A DNA stretch of 64,000 bases, taken from positions 19,619,969 through 19,683,968 of the forward strand of contig NC_133538.1 of assembly GCF_048544455.1 (NCBI RefSeq), given 5' to 3'. The translations under genes were made by a program, and so were the position numbers. The notes beneath the pieces were generated by a model. The model ran no database searches and was not told the origin of the DNA. It saw only the letters and a program-made list of their open reading frames with translations. Positions within the stretch are counted from its first letter, which is position 1. Each line of letters opens with the position of its first letter. This document shows, one piece after another, positions 36,241 through 48,651 of the stretch. Origin of the DNA: Silene latifolia (taxonomy: Eukaryota > Streptophyta > Magnoliopsida > Caryophyllales > Caryophyllaceae).

Positions 36241-37813
36241 CTCTGAGGTCGACCCTTCGCCAAGAGCCCGGACTGAGGTGGCCTCCTTGGTGGGTGTCTT
36301 ACTTGGGCTGTCTCCAAAGATAGAGACGTGGTTTGCCTTCTCGACACGATAGGGACGTCCCGATCGAGTCAAATGATTAGATTCGAGGACATCTTTCCTC
36401 AATTTAGAAATTTCTTCCTGAGTTCGGGGAATAATCGCACCTTCGGTGAGATAGATATCGTCTTCATCGTCAGCCGAGACCCCGTTAATTTCATTCTCGC
36501 TTGTGAGAATGTATGGTGTGCAATCGATAGCAAAATCCCCAATTCGAACTTCGTTCTTAGCTTGAGGGATATACTCAGAGCAGCTTACATAGACCTTCCC
36601 CACGAAAAATCCAGTGAGACGGCAGATGGGTTGGATTAAGTGAGATACATCGGTATTGTATTCGACGAATACTGCATTGGCATGGTCGCCAAAAGGATTG
36701 TTCAGGTTGTTAGGTCGGACGGTGGGGATGGGGAGCGACCCATTCTCAATCATGTCTTGGATTTCATGTTTAAGACGGTAACAATTTTCGGTATCATGAC
36801 CTTTTCCTTGATGATAAGCACAGTAGGCGTTGGGCTTATACCATTTACCCTGTCGATCCGCAGGCGGGTCCGGAGTTGGACCAATTGGGTTCAGTTTCCC
36901 TTGGGCCGAGAGCCTTTGGAGGGCGTATGCATAGGTACACCCGATGTCAGTGAACGCTCTTGGCCCATGGCGTTGCGATCCCTTAGAAGCTCCTTCCAAA
37001 ACACCGATGGCTTGGATATGATTAGCAGAACTGGATGCCTTAGCTTTGGAAGAGGAGGCACCCTGATACCCTTTTTGCTTTTCAGCCTCAGCAGAACGAA
37101 CGTCGTCCTCAATTTTTCTTCCGACTCGAATAAGGTCCTTGAATGAGCCGAAATGTTGATATTTGATAGCGTCACGGCAGACAGGTCGAAGATTTTTGAT
37201 GAACTTATCTACCATTTCAGTCTCCTCAGGCCTTTTGGCCAACTTCACGCTTTCAGCGCGCCAAATGTTGAGGAATTCAAGAAATCCCTCCTTATCCTTT
37301 TGTGTCATCACCTCGAGTGTGCGCACGTAGTCTAAATCTCAAAGATTATCAAGCAAAGTGTTTGCAGAACTCCACCGCTATATCTTCGAAAGTGGGGAAA
37401 TTCTTAAGCTCAAGGCTGTAGAACCACGCCTTCGGGTGTTCTCCTAGGGATTGAGCAAAAATGTGGGGCAACATCTCAGCAGGTACCCCTTTCAGCGCAA
37501 GGTACTTCTTGTAGGAACGGATATGTTGCATTGGATCTTCCGTCCCTTTGAACTTTGGGATATCAGTTAGGACAAAATTGGTTGGTAGCTTGTCCTGGAC
37601 CGACATGTACCCTCTGGCATTCTCATAATGCACATTTTCCCCTCGGGATAGCTTCAACTGTTCCTCTATTAGTCGGAACCTCTTTTCGAATTCAGTTTCC
37701 GAGGGCGGTGGTATGGGAGCTTCCACCGCGATCTTGGCTACCACAGCCATCAAGCGTTCCATCATTGCGACCAAAGTGTCGTTAATCTGCTTCAGTGCCT
37801 CTGCGGTAGTCAT
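36241..37813 (-). pseudogene. TAT2 gag
   Basis: Capsid and nucleocapsid gene. The likely start is ATG 37813 (MTTAEALKQINDTLVAMMER). The N-terminal frame includes VLTDIPKFKGTEDPMQHIRS and AWFYSLELKNFPTFEDIA. It closes at 37349, and the next frame (from 37326) continues with MRTLEVMTQKDKEGFLEFLN, so a frameshift lies at about 37330-37350. A zinc knuckle of the Tat type (YCAYHQGKGHDTENC) is near 36820. DVSHLIQPICRLTGFF and related parts follow. Homology with TAT1 gag is clear over the capsid. Leader distance to the PBS is about 1.15 kb. Confidence 0.85.
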
Positions 37814-38964
37814 ACTTCTTGTTTGTAGCGGCCTTTCTACAATAAAATCCCGAGCGAGTATCGCTATCGAATCAAAATCCCCGCACAAACAGGACTCAAC
37901 TCATAACAACATGACGGACTCCATGCGACTCGATATTGGGCTTAGACCCGGAGAGCGAGCAATTGGCCCCCTCGGTTTGGGTCATACACGACTAGGGACG
38001 GTTTTTCAAACCTAAAAACTGGCTATAACTTGACATGGATCCTACGAACGAACTATTCTGGCTCGTTGAACGGGTCCTAACCGTGATACACACGTGGCTT
38101 GGGTTTTAGACTCAACGTGATCATAAATCCGACATGACAAACCCGTGTTCAAACCAGACATGGCTCTTGGGCTTTGTGACAAACGCCCTAGGTGGCCTAG
38201 TGGGGACGTTTTGGTGGACTGACTTGGACCAAATGGTCGACTTTCATGACTCAGAACCAAAGATCGGTTTAGGTGACTCACTTGACAAGTGTTCTAACCA
38301 AACAAAGGCTCACTCGAGCCTAAGGGTGGACTAGCTCGCCTATATCGAGCAAGCAAAAGCCCAACTCGACTAACCCGACCCCACTGACTCAAACTCTATT
38401 CTAGGTTTGGGTTGGACCTGGGATACAGTTCATCGAAATTTGAAATCGAGAAGGATTGAATTGATTTTTAAAATGGGCAAGACTTCGGCTTGAAAGAAGG
38501 TTCAAAATTTCAAATAGAGGGCCAAATTTTCGAAAAGAAATGGACTTGAAAAAGAATCAAATTTTCGAAAGAAAAGGAAGATGGATTTGAAAATGTTATT
38601 TTGAAAACATGACCCGGGATTCACATAGCATGTAATCATTCGCATTTTAGGGATGCAATGCATGAACTAGACTCTTCTAAGTCTCGGTCGGTCCTCTAAA
38701 ATGGGTCTATGCCGATGAAACCGCTTTGTCGGGGAGTCCACATACCGTCATATGCCCGTAGCAATATGCCTTGTATGCAGTTTGCCTACCTCCACGGAAT
38801 CACCTTGATACTTAAATCGGACATAGTGGACATCAATATCCTCCCTTGGAATTAACCCAAGAGATTCTTTGGCCCGCCTAAAGTCTCGGGGGTTTATGCA
38901 TGATTAACATAAAAAAAATGTGACAACAATCCTAATAGCCATCTTACACTTTTTAAGTTTCACT
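37814..38964 (-). other. TAT2 leader between PBS and gag
   Basis: Non-coding. I see no gene or clear repeat in it. Confidence 0.6.
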
Positions 38965-38983
38965 ATCCCCAGCAGAGTCGCCA
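38965..38983 (-). other. TAT2 primer-binding site
   Basis: Sense TGGCGACTCTGCTGGGGAT, three bases from the LTR end. Same type as TAT1. Confidence 0.87.
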
Positions 38984-38986
38984 AAT

Positions 38987-40568
38987 TGTGGACCATGGAA
39001 AAACGCTCCACTCAAATGCTTTTTCAAAACATTTTTAATTTTAAAAGAGTCGCCACTAAATTTTTTAAATGGAATTTAGAAACCAATTTTAGAGATTTGA
39101 ATTCGTGTGACTTTACGTGTTAGGAAGTTAATTTAATTTCATTAAAACAACACCCAACCCCGCCCGTTGCAATAACGGTCGCTACTAGGTGAAAGATGGC
39201 TATTTCGGAAAGATATCACATGCGTATGCAACCATTGAATTTAAATCCTATCATACGAATTTCATTTTAAGTCGTTTAAAATGCATTTAACTTCGTCGAA
39301 GTGGTTTAGCATGTGAGGTTCATTGATTAAACTAGAAAAACACATCCAAAGAGAGGGATAGGAAGGCTTACGCTTAGCATAAGATGTATTAACAAATATT
39401 AGTGGTTAACTCATGCATACAATATAAATTATAAATAAAGTAAATTAAAATCTAAAACATAAACTAATTAAACCAAGGATTAATCAAACAAAGTCAAACA
39501 AGGAAGCAAATTAAAACACAAAACCTGGACAAACCCGTGCACTGCACGGATCTGAAATTTACGAAATATGTCAGAATCGACCCGTGCACTGCGCGGGTTT
39601 TGAATTAATACATTGCTAATTACAAAATAAATACTAAATCAACGCAATAAATTACGAAAATCTACCTAAATTAAAATTACAAATTATAGGTCTGGAAAAT
39701 CATAAAAAATCAATTTATATATGGTTAAAAATAAATACACATAAATTAAATAAACTCGATTTATTAAATTGCCCTATTCCAACACGAGGATATGTAAATG
39801 AGACGGGGTGTCCGACCGGCCGATATGGCGGATTTCTTTCCCATCTTAAGTCAACGCTGGTGCCGGAATGGTACTTTAACTCATACTCAAACTATTCTAG
39901 TTTCGATATTAGTTAGACGATGTTAGACAATGGTTAGTAAATAAACAATAAAAAAACGAAATAAAAAGGAGAGAAGGGAGTTTTAATGCACCCTCAACCT
40001 ACATGTATCGTTGACACCGTCTTGGGTCGTAATCGATCGTAGATTTTATCTCGAGGGGCCGTCGTCGACGAAGACAATTGAAATTGAATTTTGAAATCAC
40101 GAAACAAACACGTTCAAAAAGCAGACTTGAGCATCGATTTTCAATCGCTCACCACGACTTCGTTTCTCAACGATTTTTCAAACCGAAAGATGTTTTGGAA
40201 ACTAGAAAGACTGAATTTTGTGAATATGGAAACAAACCAGAAGTTTTAATAGGATTTGTGCACGAGAATCAAGGCCAAAGACCACGACAGAAACTCAAAA
40301 ACACGATTTGTGTCCCTGTTTTCGAGCGGCTGTCACGGCTTTAGTTTAGGGTTTTTTGGACGATTGATGGTTGTTATTTGCAGTATTTTGTGTGGAGAAC
40401 TTAGAGGAATGAATGTATGGTGAATGGGGGTTATTTATAAGGAGTTTCCAAGGGTAGAAGTAGGGCAACAAGCAGTCGGGCCTGTTTCGCATAGCTGCTG
40501 TCCATCAGCTAATTCGTGGGGTTTTTAGGGTTTGTATGGGGGTTTTCTTGGTGGTTAAGCTAAGGTAA
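38987..40568 (-). repeat. TAT2 5' LTR, part 1
   Basis: TGTGGACCATGG start on the plus strand, interrupted by ATH3 at 40569 after GGTAA. Paired palindromes at 39534 and 39581. A TATA-like element on the minus strand (TTATAAATAA) is at 40431-40440; the 3' LTR has a changed version at 26818-26829. Confidence 0.88.
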
Positions 40569-41674
40569 TGATACCTTCGTTTTAGTATCAAAAATAAAAT
40601 TTATAATTCCGAGCTAAACTAACAGAAGCTAGTGGTAGCACGAGTCGAACCACAGGGAGGAAGGGAATTCCAATTGTCTAAATCTGGTCTAAGGTAACAG
40701 TTGTGGGGGTTTAATTGATTTGGTCTATAGCTAATAATAATAAAAGAAAAGTAAATTAATGAAATATCAAGAATAAAAGAGGTACTAGGATGGTCGGTTC
40801 GTTATAGTTTCGGCGGCAGCATACTAAACAGGTCTAAATCAAAACACATGAGGCGGGAAATAAAGAGGTCCTCTCGGTCCACTCTTAACAAATAGCATCT
40901 TTCGATCTCGCTATAAGTCCCTAATATCACTAATACGACTCTCGTCCTGAAAAGTGACTAATCATCTAAACTTTACCTATCTTTCGATCTCAGCATAGTT
41001 TAGTCATTTTAATTGGTGATCTAACAACTGTCCCTATCTCTCGATCTAATGGGTCAGTCATATCCTAAACATTCAACTGGTCGTGTGCACTCGATTCGTC
41101 GAATTAAGAATTAAGACAATTAAAACGAAAGGAAAACCTCACGTGGTCAGTCGACCGACCACGCATAGCAGTCGATCGACTGACATACGATTCAGTCCGA
41201 ATTTATTCTACGCCGCCTACACTATAATTCGCCTACATCCTAGCACTAATTATTTAGCTACTCATTCTAAAGGTAACAACAATAACATCAATGATAAATC
41301 TAACTATTGAATTCATGTTTAAAACGGCGGAAGAAACAATTAACATAAAACAACAGTTCGGCTTTTGGGGAAACTGATCTAGCAATTCTAACACTATAAG
41401 CAAAATACTGAAATAGAAACAGTAGAATACCGTGTAGAATTGTGAAGGAAAAGAACAAGGCCGAATTATCCAAGCAAATTGTATTCAAAACCGAAGCAAA
41501 CCTTGAACCCTAATTATTCTAAACTGAATGTAAAACTGAAATAAAACTTGATAGCCAAACTCAATGTTCATGCTGCGTTATATAGGAAAAGTACGCAGCT
41601 ATTATTCCTAAACCTAATAACTCATGGGCTTGATAAATCTCGGTCTTTTAATCCTCGTATCAGCTCGTGGAGTG

Positions 41675-41773
41675 GTCGATCGACCATGTTGCTCAGTCGA
41701 TCGACCAACCTATACTGAACAGTAGCTTCGATCTCGTGCTCGGTCGATCGACCATAAGCATCGATCGATCGAC
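41675..41773 (-). repeat. Two 21-bp-spaced palindrome pairs in ATH3 LTR
   Basis: Starts at 41675, 41696, 41743 and 41764, spacing 21 in each pair. They lie 90-190 bp upstream of the TATA box in the sense direction, as in ATH2. The 5' LTR has them at 48055, 48076, 48123 and 48144, again 21 bp. Confidence 0.9.
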
Positions 41774-41847
41774 CAAAGTTGTTTGTACAAGAGTGCATTC
41801 GACGAATTCTGCAGCGCGCACCGATCTTAAAACAGCTGCCATTTCTT

Positions 41848-41925
41848 CGTTCCTTGGTCAAATCAGGCGTTCTATGCGGCGTTGGAAAGCTAAGAGGATA
41901 AGCTTTCACCTCAAATTGGAATTAC
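41848..41925 (-). repeat. 78-bp module shared with TK2
   Basis: Begins CGTTCCTTGG and ends GGAATTAC. It aligns without gaps to 62664-62741 in the Tekay-like TK2, 54 of 78 positions by hand. The 5' LTR copy is at about 48228-48305. In both families it lies next to a palindrome array, on the same side. Confidence 0.65.
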
Positions 41926-42964
41926 TGGATTATCAGCTCTAGAACTCGAGATATTGCCATCCGAAGCAGGCTGCAATATTGTGAAGTGCTTCTTCGCTTG
42001 TTAAACTCGTACGCACCCATGCTTTTGCTATCTTTAGGCCTTGAAACGCGCACCAAGCTCATTCCTCGAGTCAATACTTCATGTCAAATGCAATGTTAAT
42101 TACTTAAGGACGGATTTGGCTCGATTTCCGCTCAATTCTTCATATTTCTGCAATAATAGACAAAAACACGAAAGTAGAGGAAAATAGGGAAATAATGGCA
42201 TATATTGCACATTTGAGCTCTGAAATGCGTGTAGAATAAAGTGTGAAACATCATATTTTGGACACGCATCAAATCTCCCCAAACCAAACCTTGCTTGTCC
42301 CCAAGCAAGAACTAGACTCGATCCTAAAACCTAATGGAACGAGTTCAGTCTCAGAGCGAATTGCAATATGTAAAGCCTAAACCAATTTAATGCACAACCA
42401 ACAATCAATTAGCAATGTGAATCATGCAAACGAATTATGAAGCCATTAAAAACTGCTGAACCGTCAACCATAGAGACTTGTCAAATTGGACTCTCACGGG
42501 TCGCTCAAATCACTCAAATAAGAACAAGGTGAATATATAAGAGGATAGAAAGAATTTATTTTGTAAAGACTCTCACCTAACTACGACCTATGAAGACATG
42601 CCAAAGAATAAAATATGAAAATGATCTCTATGACCGTACATATGCATTCCAACCAACAAATGACCATGACACATGCCGAGGTATATATGGATATGTGAGG
42701 TAAAGGGTAAGAAGGGGCTAAAATGAATTTGGATATGAGGAGTAATAAGCCAAGCTAGTACTACAATCCAAACTATAGACGAATCCCAACTTCAAGCTCA
42801 ATGTAAATGATACAATACGGTGCCAATTCAAGGCACAAAACTCACAATCTCCACAAAATTTGACTCCCCAAAGAATACAAATGATAATATGGGAGTGGAA
42901 ATCACCAAATCATAACAATTGCAACATGTGATTTTTTCCGAACTTTTCTTTCTCTCGGGATGCA

Positions 42965-43115
42965 GTCGATCGACCAATATGGTCAGTCGATCGACCGGAT
43001 TCTACAAAGACTCGTCTTTTTTTTTTTTTTTTTTTTTTTTTCTTCTTTTTCGAGTCATTTTTCTTTTCTTTTTCTTTTCAATTCTATTTTTTCTTTCTTT
43101 CCTTTTTTCGTCTTC
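42965..43115 (-). repeat. Palindrome pair plus polypyrimidine block
   Basis: GTCGATCGAC at 42965 and 42986 (21 bp), then a T run and T/C-rich DNA to 43115. Matches ATH2 17211-17350. Confidence 0.75.
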
Positions 43116-43760
43116 CCAACATCATCTCAAAATGAGCATATAACCAAACCGCAAATAAACACATTCCCAAAACTAATACTACTAGCTTGACAAAGGCAGG
43201 CTAGATATAGGATGTAGTTAAGGGACAAAAGGCTAAATTTGGCTCTGTGAGGTTCATGGGCAAAATAAGAAAGGGAAACCTCTACCACATGTGTCAACAA
43301 ACCACAAACCGAATGCATACAGGTATTAAGTAGATCAAGTTCATAATTATGCAAATTAAGGAAACATGTCTCATAAGGAGTACTACTCACATTCCTAGAT
43401 AAACTGGTCATAGATGTCACCAGTTATAGGCTCTAATACTCAGAAATATGATGTAGCTTGCCAAAAATCCAAGTCAAGTCTCAAGTTCAGCAAGAATGTA
43501 ACGAAACTCGTAGATATGCATTTACGATTCTACTAATAACATGTAAGTCAAGCAAGGCTCAGGCAAAACAGGTGCAAAAAGCAATATCATCCTTGAAATA
43601 CTACCGTTCCGACTCGACCTATATGCTAAAATAAACGTGCATTTTATGGAAATTTTTGAAATTTTTCAATTTTTTTGAATTTTGTATATATATGAAATGA
43701 AATAAACAATGCAAAACAAAAGTAAACGTGAATGCAAAACAATGATATGCGACGCAAAAC

Positions 43761-43798
43761 CCTTCCCCAAACCAAATCGCACAATGTCCCCATTGTGC
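43761..43798 (-). other. ATH3 hairpin plus internal PPT-like box
   Basis: GCACAATG...CATTGTGC (43779-43798) next to sense TTTGGTTTGGGGAAGG. Same unit as in ATH2. Confidence 0.6.
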
Positions 43799-44164
43799 AA
43801 AATCATGTAATGAAGAAAAGGGAAATGAGAATTTGCGTAAACGAAATAAATAAATATGACATGAAGTGGAAATCGGGAACTCACAAGACTTTAAGCGCAG
43901 CAAAGGAAACCTCCCCAAACCAGCGTGAGCTAGGAGGTTTCAGTAGCCAGCAGAGCTACCAGCAAGAGTGCCTGAAAGATAGAAAATACCACGCATAAGA
44001 CCAAAGAAAACAATTTTAAAGCGGAAAAATTGTGCACAGGTGAGACAGTAGAAGAAATAGAGAATTCGACGGAAAAATAAAGTGAAGTAGAAGACTCCCT
44101 TAAGTCCGCATATCGACCAAACACAAGCAGGGGAGAGGTCGTGAACGAATATAGCGGCGCGGTG

Positions 44165-44267
44165 GTCGATTGACCTAAAGAGGCGATCGATCGACCAGGT
44201 GTGGCATGAACAAGAGCTCTCAGTAAACAGCAATTCAATCGATCGACCATGATGGCGGTCGATCGAT
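44165..44267 (-). repeat. Two palindrome pairs downstream of protease
   Basis: Starts 44165 and 44186 (21 bp), then 44238 and 44258 (20 bp), with single-base changes in the core. Equivalent to ATH2 18395-18496. Confidence 0.78.
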
Positions 44268-44589
44268 CAATTCATCACTTCTGCAAATCTTATTTCTTCG
44301 TAATTGCTCAATGATTTGAGCTAACAAGCTCCAAATACCTGCAAATGCACAATAATACGCGCCCAAAATTGCGCAAAACCCAGAACGAAGTCTAAAGTAC
44401 TTAAAATCCTAAGCAAATAAAGTAAAAGCGAAGTTTTCGCACACAAAAGCAATAGAAAATAGTTCGAAAGCAATAAAATGAAGTTTATAACGAACTTGAT
44501 CAACTAATAGTTGATCAAGAAGGACCACTGGTATGGCCCACTTCGTCGGCTTCGGCTACATGAGGTAGCCTCGGCAGGTGCTCATCTTC

Positions 44590-45848
44590 TCACCGCACTC
44601 TTCTCTTCTGAACATCCGCAAAACTCAATGGATCAACTTGGTCATCTCCCCAATCAAGGATTTCCTTGGACTCGTCGAGAATCCAAATCGACTTCGTTGC
44701 TTTGACCGGCTCGTCATCCACTTCCTCATCAGTCCCATAGCTCAAGCAACCAAGACCACCCCTTGAAATGATTGGCTTCTTTGCGGTGAGCAACTTGCGC
44801 TCACCCTTCCCCAAACCAGCTCCGCAATATCGAAAATAGACAGATCTTCCTCCAATTTGCTCCCAATTCGGAGCGGAGGTGTTAACACAAAGAGAAGTAG
44901 TAATAGGGATAGGCAATTCGGGAAGCACAAAGTACGATTTCTTTTCAGAAACCGTATTACAAGTAACCGGCCACATGGGGTCTTTCTTCTTAGCAGGTTG
45001 AGTAAAAACGATGGACTGTTTCCCTACTTTAAAGGTCAACGTCCCTGAGCCTACATCTATAACCGCACCAAAGTGTGCGAAATGGTCTACCCAAAATAAT
45101 AGGAATATGAGCATCCTCGGGTATATCAAGTACAACGAAGTCAATAGGGAAGAAAAACTTCCCTATTTGGACAGAATGTCCTCTAAGACTCCTATAGGTT
45201 GGACCGCAACGATCGACCATCCAGTCTTTGTCATGCTAGTAACTGAAAACCTAGTCAATTTCAATTTCCTAGCTAGACTCAAGGGCATGACACTTATACT
45301 GGCTCCTAGGTCACACAATGCCTTCTCAATTGAGAAGGTACCTATGTTGCAAGGAACAGAGAAACTGCCTGGGTCCTTTAACTTAGGGGGCGCAGTGTGA
45401 GACAGATAGGAGCAAGACTCCTCAGTAAGTGCGACAGTGTGCACTGTTTCAAGTGACCGCTTTTTGGACAACAATTGTTTCATAAATTTAGTATAAGCGG
45501 GTACTTGGTTAACTAACTCGAGAAAAGGAACCTGTACATTCAGACTACGAATAACATTTTCAAACTTATTAAATGATACCTGTTCCTTTGTCGGCACTAG
45601 TCTCTCCGGATATGGGGCTGAAAGAAGTAACTTAGCCCTCTCCTCTAAGTCTCTCGCACCGGCATCAGTGGATTTAGGCTGAAAATCCACTACCTTCTCT
45701 TTGTTGCAGCTCGACCCTTCTTCAGACCGTCTCAAATGTGAGCCATTAACCGACATGGGGTCATACCTTGGAACTGGGACTGACCCATCAAAGACTCGGT
45801 CTTGCCTCAATATTTTCGGAGTTGTCGTACCCCAAAACAAATGGTCTC
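44590..45848 (-). pseudogene. ATH3 linker and protease
   Basis: Frame 45957-45163 carries NLRDHLFWG, YPERLVPTKEQVSFNKFENV, VPAYTKFMKQLLSKK and then the protease start with ALCDLGASISVMPLSLARK. The flap region is changed ([17 protein letters not shown] against ATH2 TDMTVHMADRSAVQPIG), and the frame shifts near 45170-45220 and again near 45090-45140. [20 protein letters not shown] and IIILGRPF-like sequence continue in other frames. The acidic tail (DEEVDDEPVKAT) closes it at about 44590. Without a capsid and pol this is the only enzyme the element could have made, and it is broken. Several breaks coincide with CAG/CTG sites that are intact in ATH2. Confidence 0.8.
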
Positions 45849-46775
45849 TCAAGTCATTAGGCATTGGGGGACGGAATCGAGCACCTTCAAAGCAGCTTTC
45901 CTCGGTCGATCGACTAGGTTGGTCGATCGATCGACGAGGTTTTCGTGCAGTGAGCACCGAAAGTCGGGGACCGGTCGATCGACCATTATGGTCGATCGAT
46001 CGATCGTCCTGCTTGTTGTTTGAAGTTTCGCCGTTAATCTTCTCGCCATTTGTTCTTTCAAGGCGGTCGATCGACCATGATAGGCAGTCGATCGACTGCC
46101 TATGCTGCTAGTCGTCTTTATTTTGCCATTATTAACAGACGCCTTTTCTTTCTTCTTTTCAGACCCATCTTTCGCCACAGCGGACCCGGCAATAGTAGAC
46201 CCGCTCCTCAGGGTTATGGCATTCAAAGTCTCTTTTTGCTCGGTCTCATCTTTATCAACAATACCAGCAGTAGGCGATGTCGATTGACTTTCAAATGCAG
46301 CAATTCTACTCCTAACGCTATTCTTCTGCTCCGAGAGTTCAGCCTCTTCTCTTCCCAATTCATCTTTATTAATTTCCGGGCTTACCCTTTCCATAGCAGG
46401 CTTTTCGGGGGTCGACCCATTATGACCGCGTATAGCATGCACGGTCTCCAGGTGTTGAAGAGAAGAAAGGTCGGCCATTCGGGAGTGAGTTGATTTAAAC
46501 CATGCTTTGCAGCTTTTGGCCGAAATCTCTTGTATCATAGCTTTGAGATCCGCTATCTCGTTAGAGGGAAGAGGGATTTGTGGAGGTGGCGCAAAAGAAT
46601 ATGAAGGCTCTTGAAAGCCTTGATGATAGTACGGATGGGGCGGCGTATAATGACCTTGTTTATATTGCCTGTAAGCATAAACTTGGTCCATAGTTGCTCG
46701 GCATACAACAGAATCATGCCCCTCAAAGACCACATCTCTCACAAAATTCCACCGCTGCTCCCAAGAACGGAACAT
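45849..46775 (-). pseudogene. ATH3 gag remnant, nucleocapsid side only
   Basis: Starts MFRSWEQRWNFVRDVVFEGH at 46775. The zinc knuckle is visible only across a frameshift: one frame reads CERCG, the other GHDSVVC. A Y/P/Q-rich stretch follows as in ATH2, then ETLNAITLRSGSTIAG (the Athila ITLRSG motif). The end of the frame contains three palindrome pairs, translating as SRSTAYHGRSTA, IDRSTIMVDRP and VDRSTNLVDRP. The whole capsid domain expected before the knuckle is missing. No start other than the internal Met is supported, so translation is doubtful. Confidence 0.75.
45905..46096 (-). repeat. Three 21-bp-spaced palindrome pairs inside the reading frame
   Basis: Starts 45905/45926, 45974/45995 and 46066/46087, each 21 bp apart. 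Some cores are extended by an extra CGAT unit. Confidence 0.85.
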
Positions 46776-46922
46776 GGTGAATCCTCCTGGTAATCGCTAA
46801 TAGGACCTATAGGACCTATCGAAACAACACTAAATAGGAAGGTAAGAACTGCCTCAAGGTACTCGGTCTTCCCTTGAGGCTAAAGACAGACCAAAATAAA
46901 AACAACTAAAACTAGCGCTACC

Positions 46923-46940
46923 TCCCCAAGAACGGCGCCA
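46923..46940 (-). other. ATH3 primer-binding site, diverged
   Basis: Sense TGGCGCCGTTCTTGGGGA, five bases from the LTR. It differs from ATH2 at two or three central positions. Confidence 0.8.
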
Positions 46941-46945
46941 AAATT

Positions 46946-48651
46946 TGATACCGTCGTTTTAGTATCAAAAATAAAATTTATAATTCCGAGCTAAACTAAC
47001 AGAAGCTAGTGGTAGCACGAGTCGAACCACAGGGAGGAAGGGAATTCCAATTGTCTAAATCTGGTCTAAGGTAACAGTTGTGGGGGTTTAATTGATTTGG
47101 TCTATAGCTAATAATAATAAAAGAAAAGTAAATTAATGAAATATCAAGAATAAAAGAGGTACTAGGATGGTCGGTTCGTTATAGTTTCGGCGAAGATACT
47201 AAATGTGTCTAAATCAAAACACATGAGGCGGGAAATAAAGAGGTCCTCTCGGTCCACTCTTAACAAATAGCATCTTTCGATCTCGCTATAAGTCCCTAAT
47301 ATCACTAATACGACTCTCGTCCTGAAAAGTGACTAATCATCTAAACTTTACCTATCTTTCGATCTCAGCATAGTTTAGTCATTTTAATTGGTGATCTAAC
47401 AACTGTCCCTATCTCTCGATCTAATGGGTCAGTCATATCCTAAACATTCAACTGGTCGTGTGCACTCGATTCGTCGAATTAAGAATTAAGACAATTAAAA
47501 CGAAAGGAAAACCTCACGTGGTCGGTCGACCGACCACCACATATAGCGATCGATCGACTGACATACGATTCAGTCCGAATTTATTCTACGCCGCCTACAC
47601 TATAATTCGCCTACATCCTAGCACTAATTATTTAGCTACTCATTCTAAAGGTAACAACAATAACATCAATGATAAATCTAACTATTGAATTCATGTTTAA
47701 AACGGCGAAGAAACAATTAACATAAAACAACAATTCGGCTTTTTGGGAAATCGATCTAGCAATTCTAACACTATAAGCAAAATACTTTGAAATAGAAACA
47801 AGAGAATACCGTGTAGAATTGTGAAGGAAAAGAACAAGGCCGAATTATCCAAGCAAATTGTATTCAAAACCGAAGCAAACCTTGAACCCTAATTATTCTA
47901 AACTGAATGTAAAACTGAAATAAAACTTGATAGCCAAACTCAATGTTCATGTTTGCGTTATATAGGAAAAGTACGCAACTATTATTCCTAAACCTAATAA
48001 CTCATGGGCTTGATAAATCTCGGTCTTTTAATCCTCGTATCAGCTCGTGGAGTGGTCGATCGACCATGTTGCTCGGTCGATCGACCAACCTATACTGAAC
48101 AGTAGCTTCGATCTCGTGCTCGGTCGATCGACCATAAGCATCAGTCGATCGACCAAAGTTGCTGTACAGTAGTGCATTCTGACGAATTCTGCAGCGCGCA
48201 CCGATCTTAAAACAGCTGCCATTTCTTCGTTCCTTGGTCAAATCAGGCGTTCTATGCGGCGTTGGAAAGCTAAGAGGATACGCTTTCACCTCAAATTGGA
48301 ATTACTGGATTATCAGCTCTAGAACTCGAGATATTGCCATCCGAAGCAGGCTGCAATATTGTGAAGTGCTTCTTCGCTTGTTAAACTCGTACGCACCCAT
48401 GCTTTTGCTATCTTTAGGCCTTGAAACGCGCACCAAGCTCATTCCTCGAGTCAATACTTCATGTCAAATGCAATGTTAATTACTTAAGGACGGATTTGGC
48501 TCGATTTCCGCTCAATTCTTCATATTTCTGCAATAATAGACAAAAACACGAAAGTAGAGGAAAATAGGGAAATAATGGCATATATTGCACATTTGAGCTC
48601 TGAAATGCGTGTAGAATAAAGTGTGAAACATCATATTTTGGACACGCATCA
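46946..48651 (-). repeat. ATH3 5' LTR
   Basis: 1706 bp, matching 40569-42271. TATA (minus CTATATAACG) at 47956-47965. Palindrome pairs at 48055/48076 and 48123/48144, plus an altered pair near 47525-47565. Most differences from the 3' LTR fall at CAG or CTG. Confidence 0.92.

Larger units (their letters stand above)
40569..42271 (-). repeat. ATH3 3' LTR
   Basis: 1703 bp, TGATACC...GACACGCATCA on the plus strand. TATA (minus) at 41577-41585. Palindrome pairs at 41150/41171, 41675/41696 and 41743/41764. Compared with the ATH2 LTR it has an extra stretch at about 41790-42030. Confidence 0.92.
42272..44589 (-). other. ATH3 PPT and non-coding region
   Basis: The PPT (sense AGGTTTGGTTTGGGGAGATT) is at 42272-42291. 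The rest has no gene. It holds a palindrome pair with a polypyrimidine block, a hairpin plus PPT-like box (43761-43798) and two further palindrome pairs (44165/44186 and 44238/44258). Confidence 0.7.
40569..48651 (-). mobile_element. ATH3: non-autonomous Athila-like element, protease only, capsid lost
   Basis: Minus-strand element of 8083 bp in the TAT2 5' LTR, with a perfect GGTAA duplication (40564-40568 and 48652-48656). The LTRs are 40569-42271 (3') and 46946-48651 (5'), with PBS 46923-46940 and PPT 42272-42290. It is a relative of ATH2 but has lost nearly all of the capsid: the PBS is only about 150 bp from the zinc knuckle region. No RT, RNase H or integrase. Confidence 0.92.
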
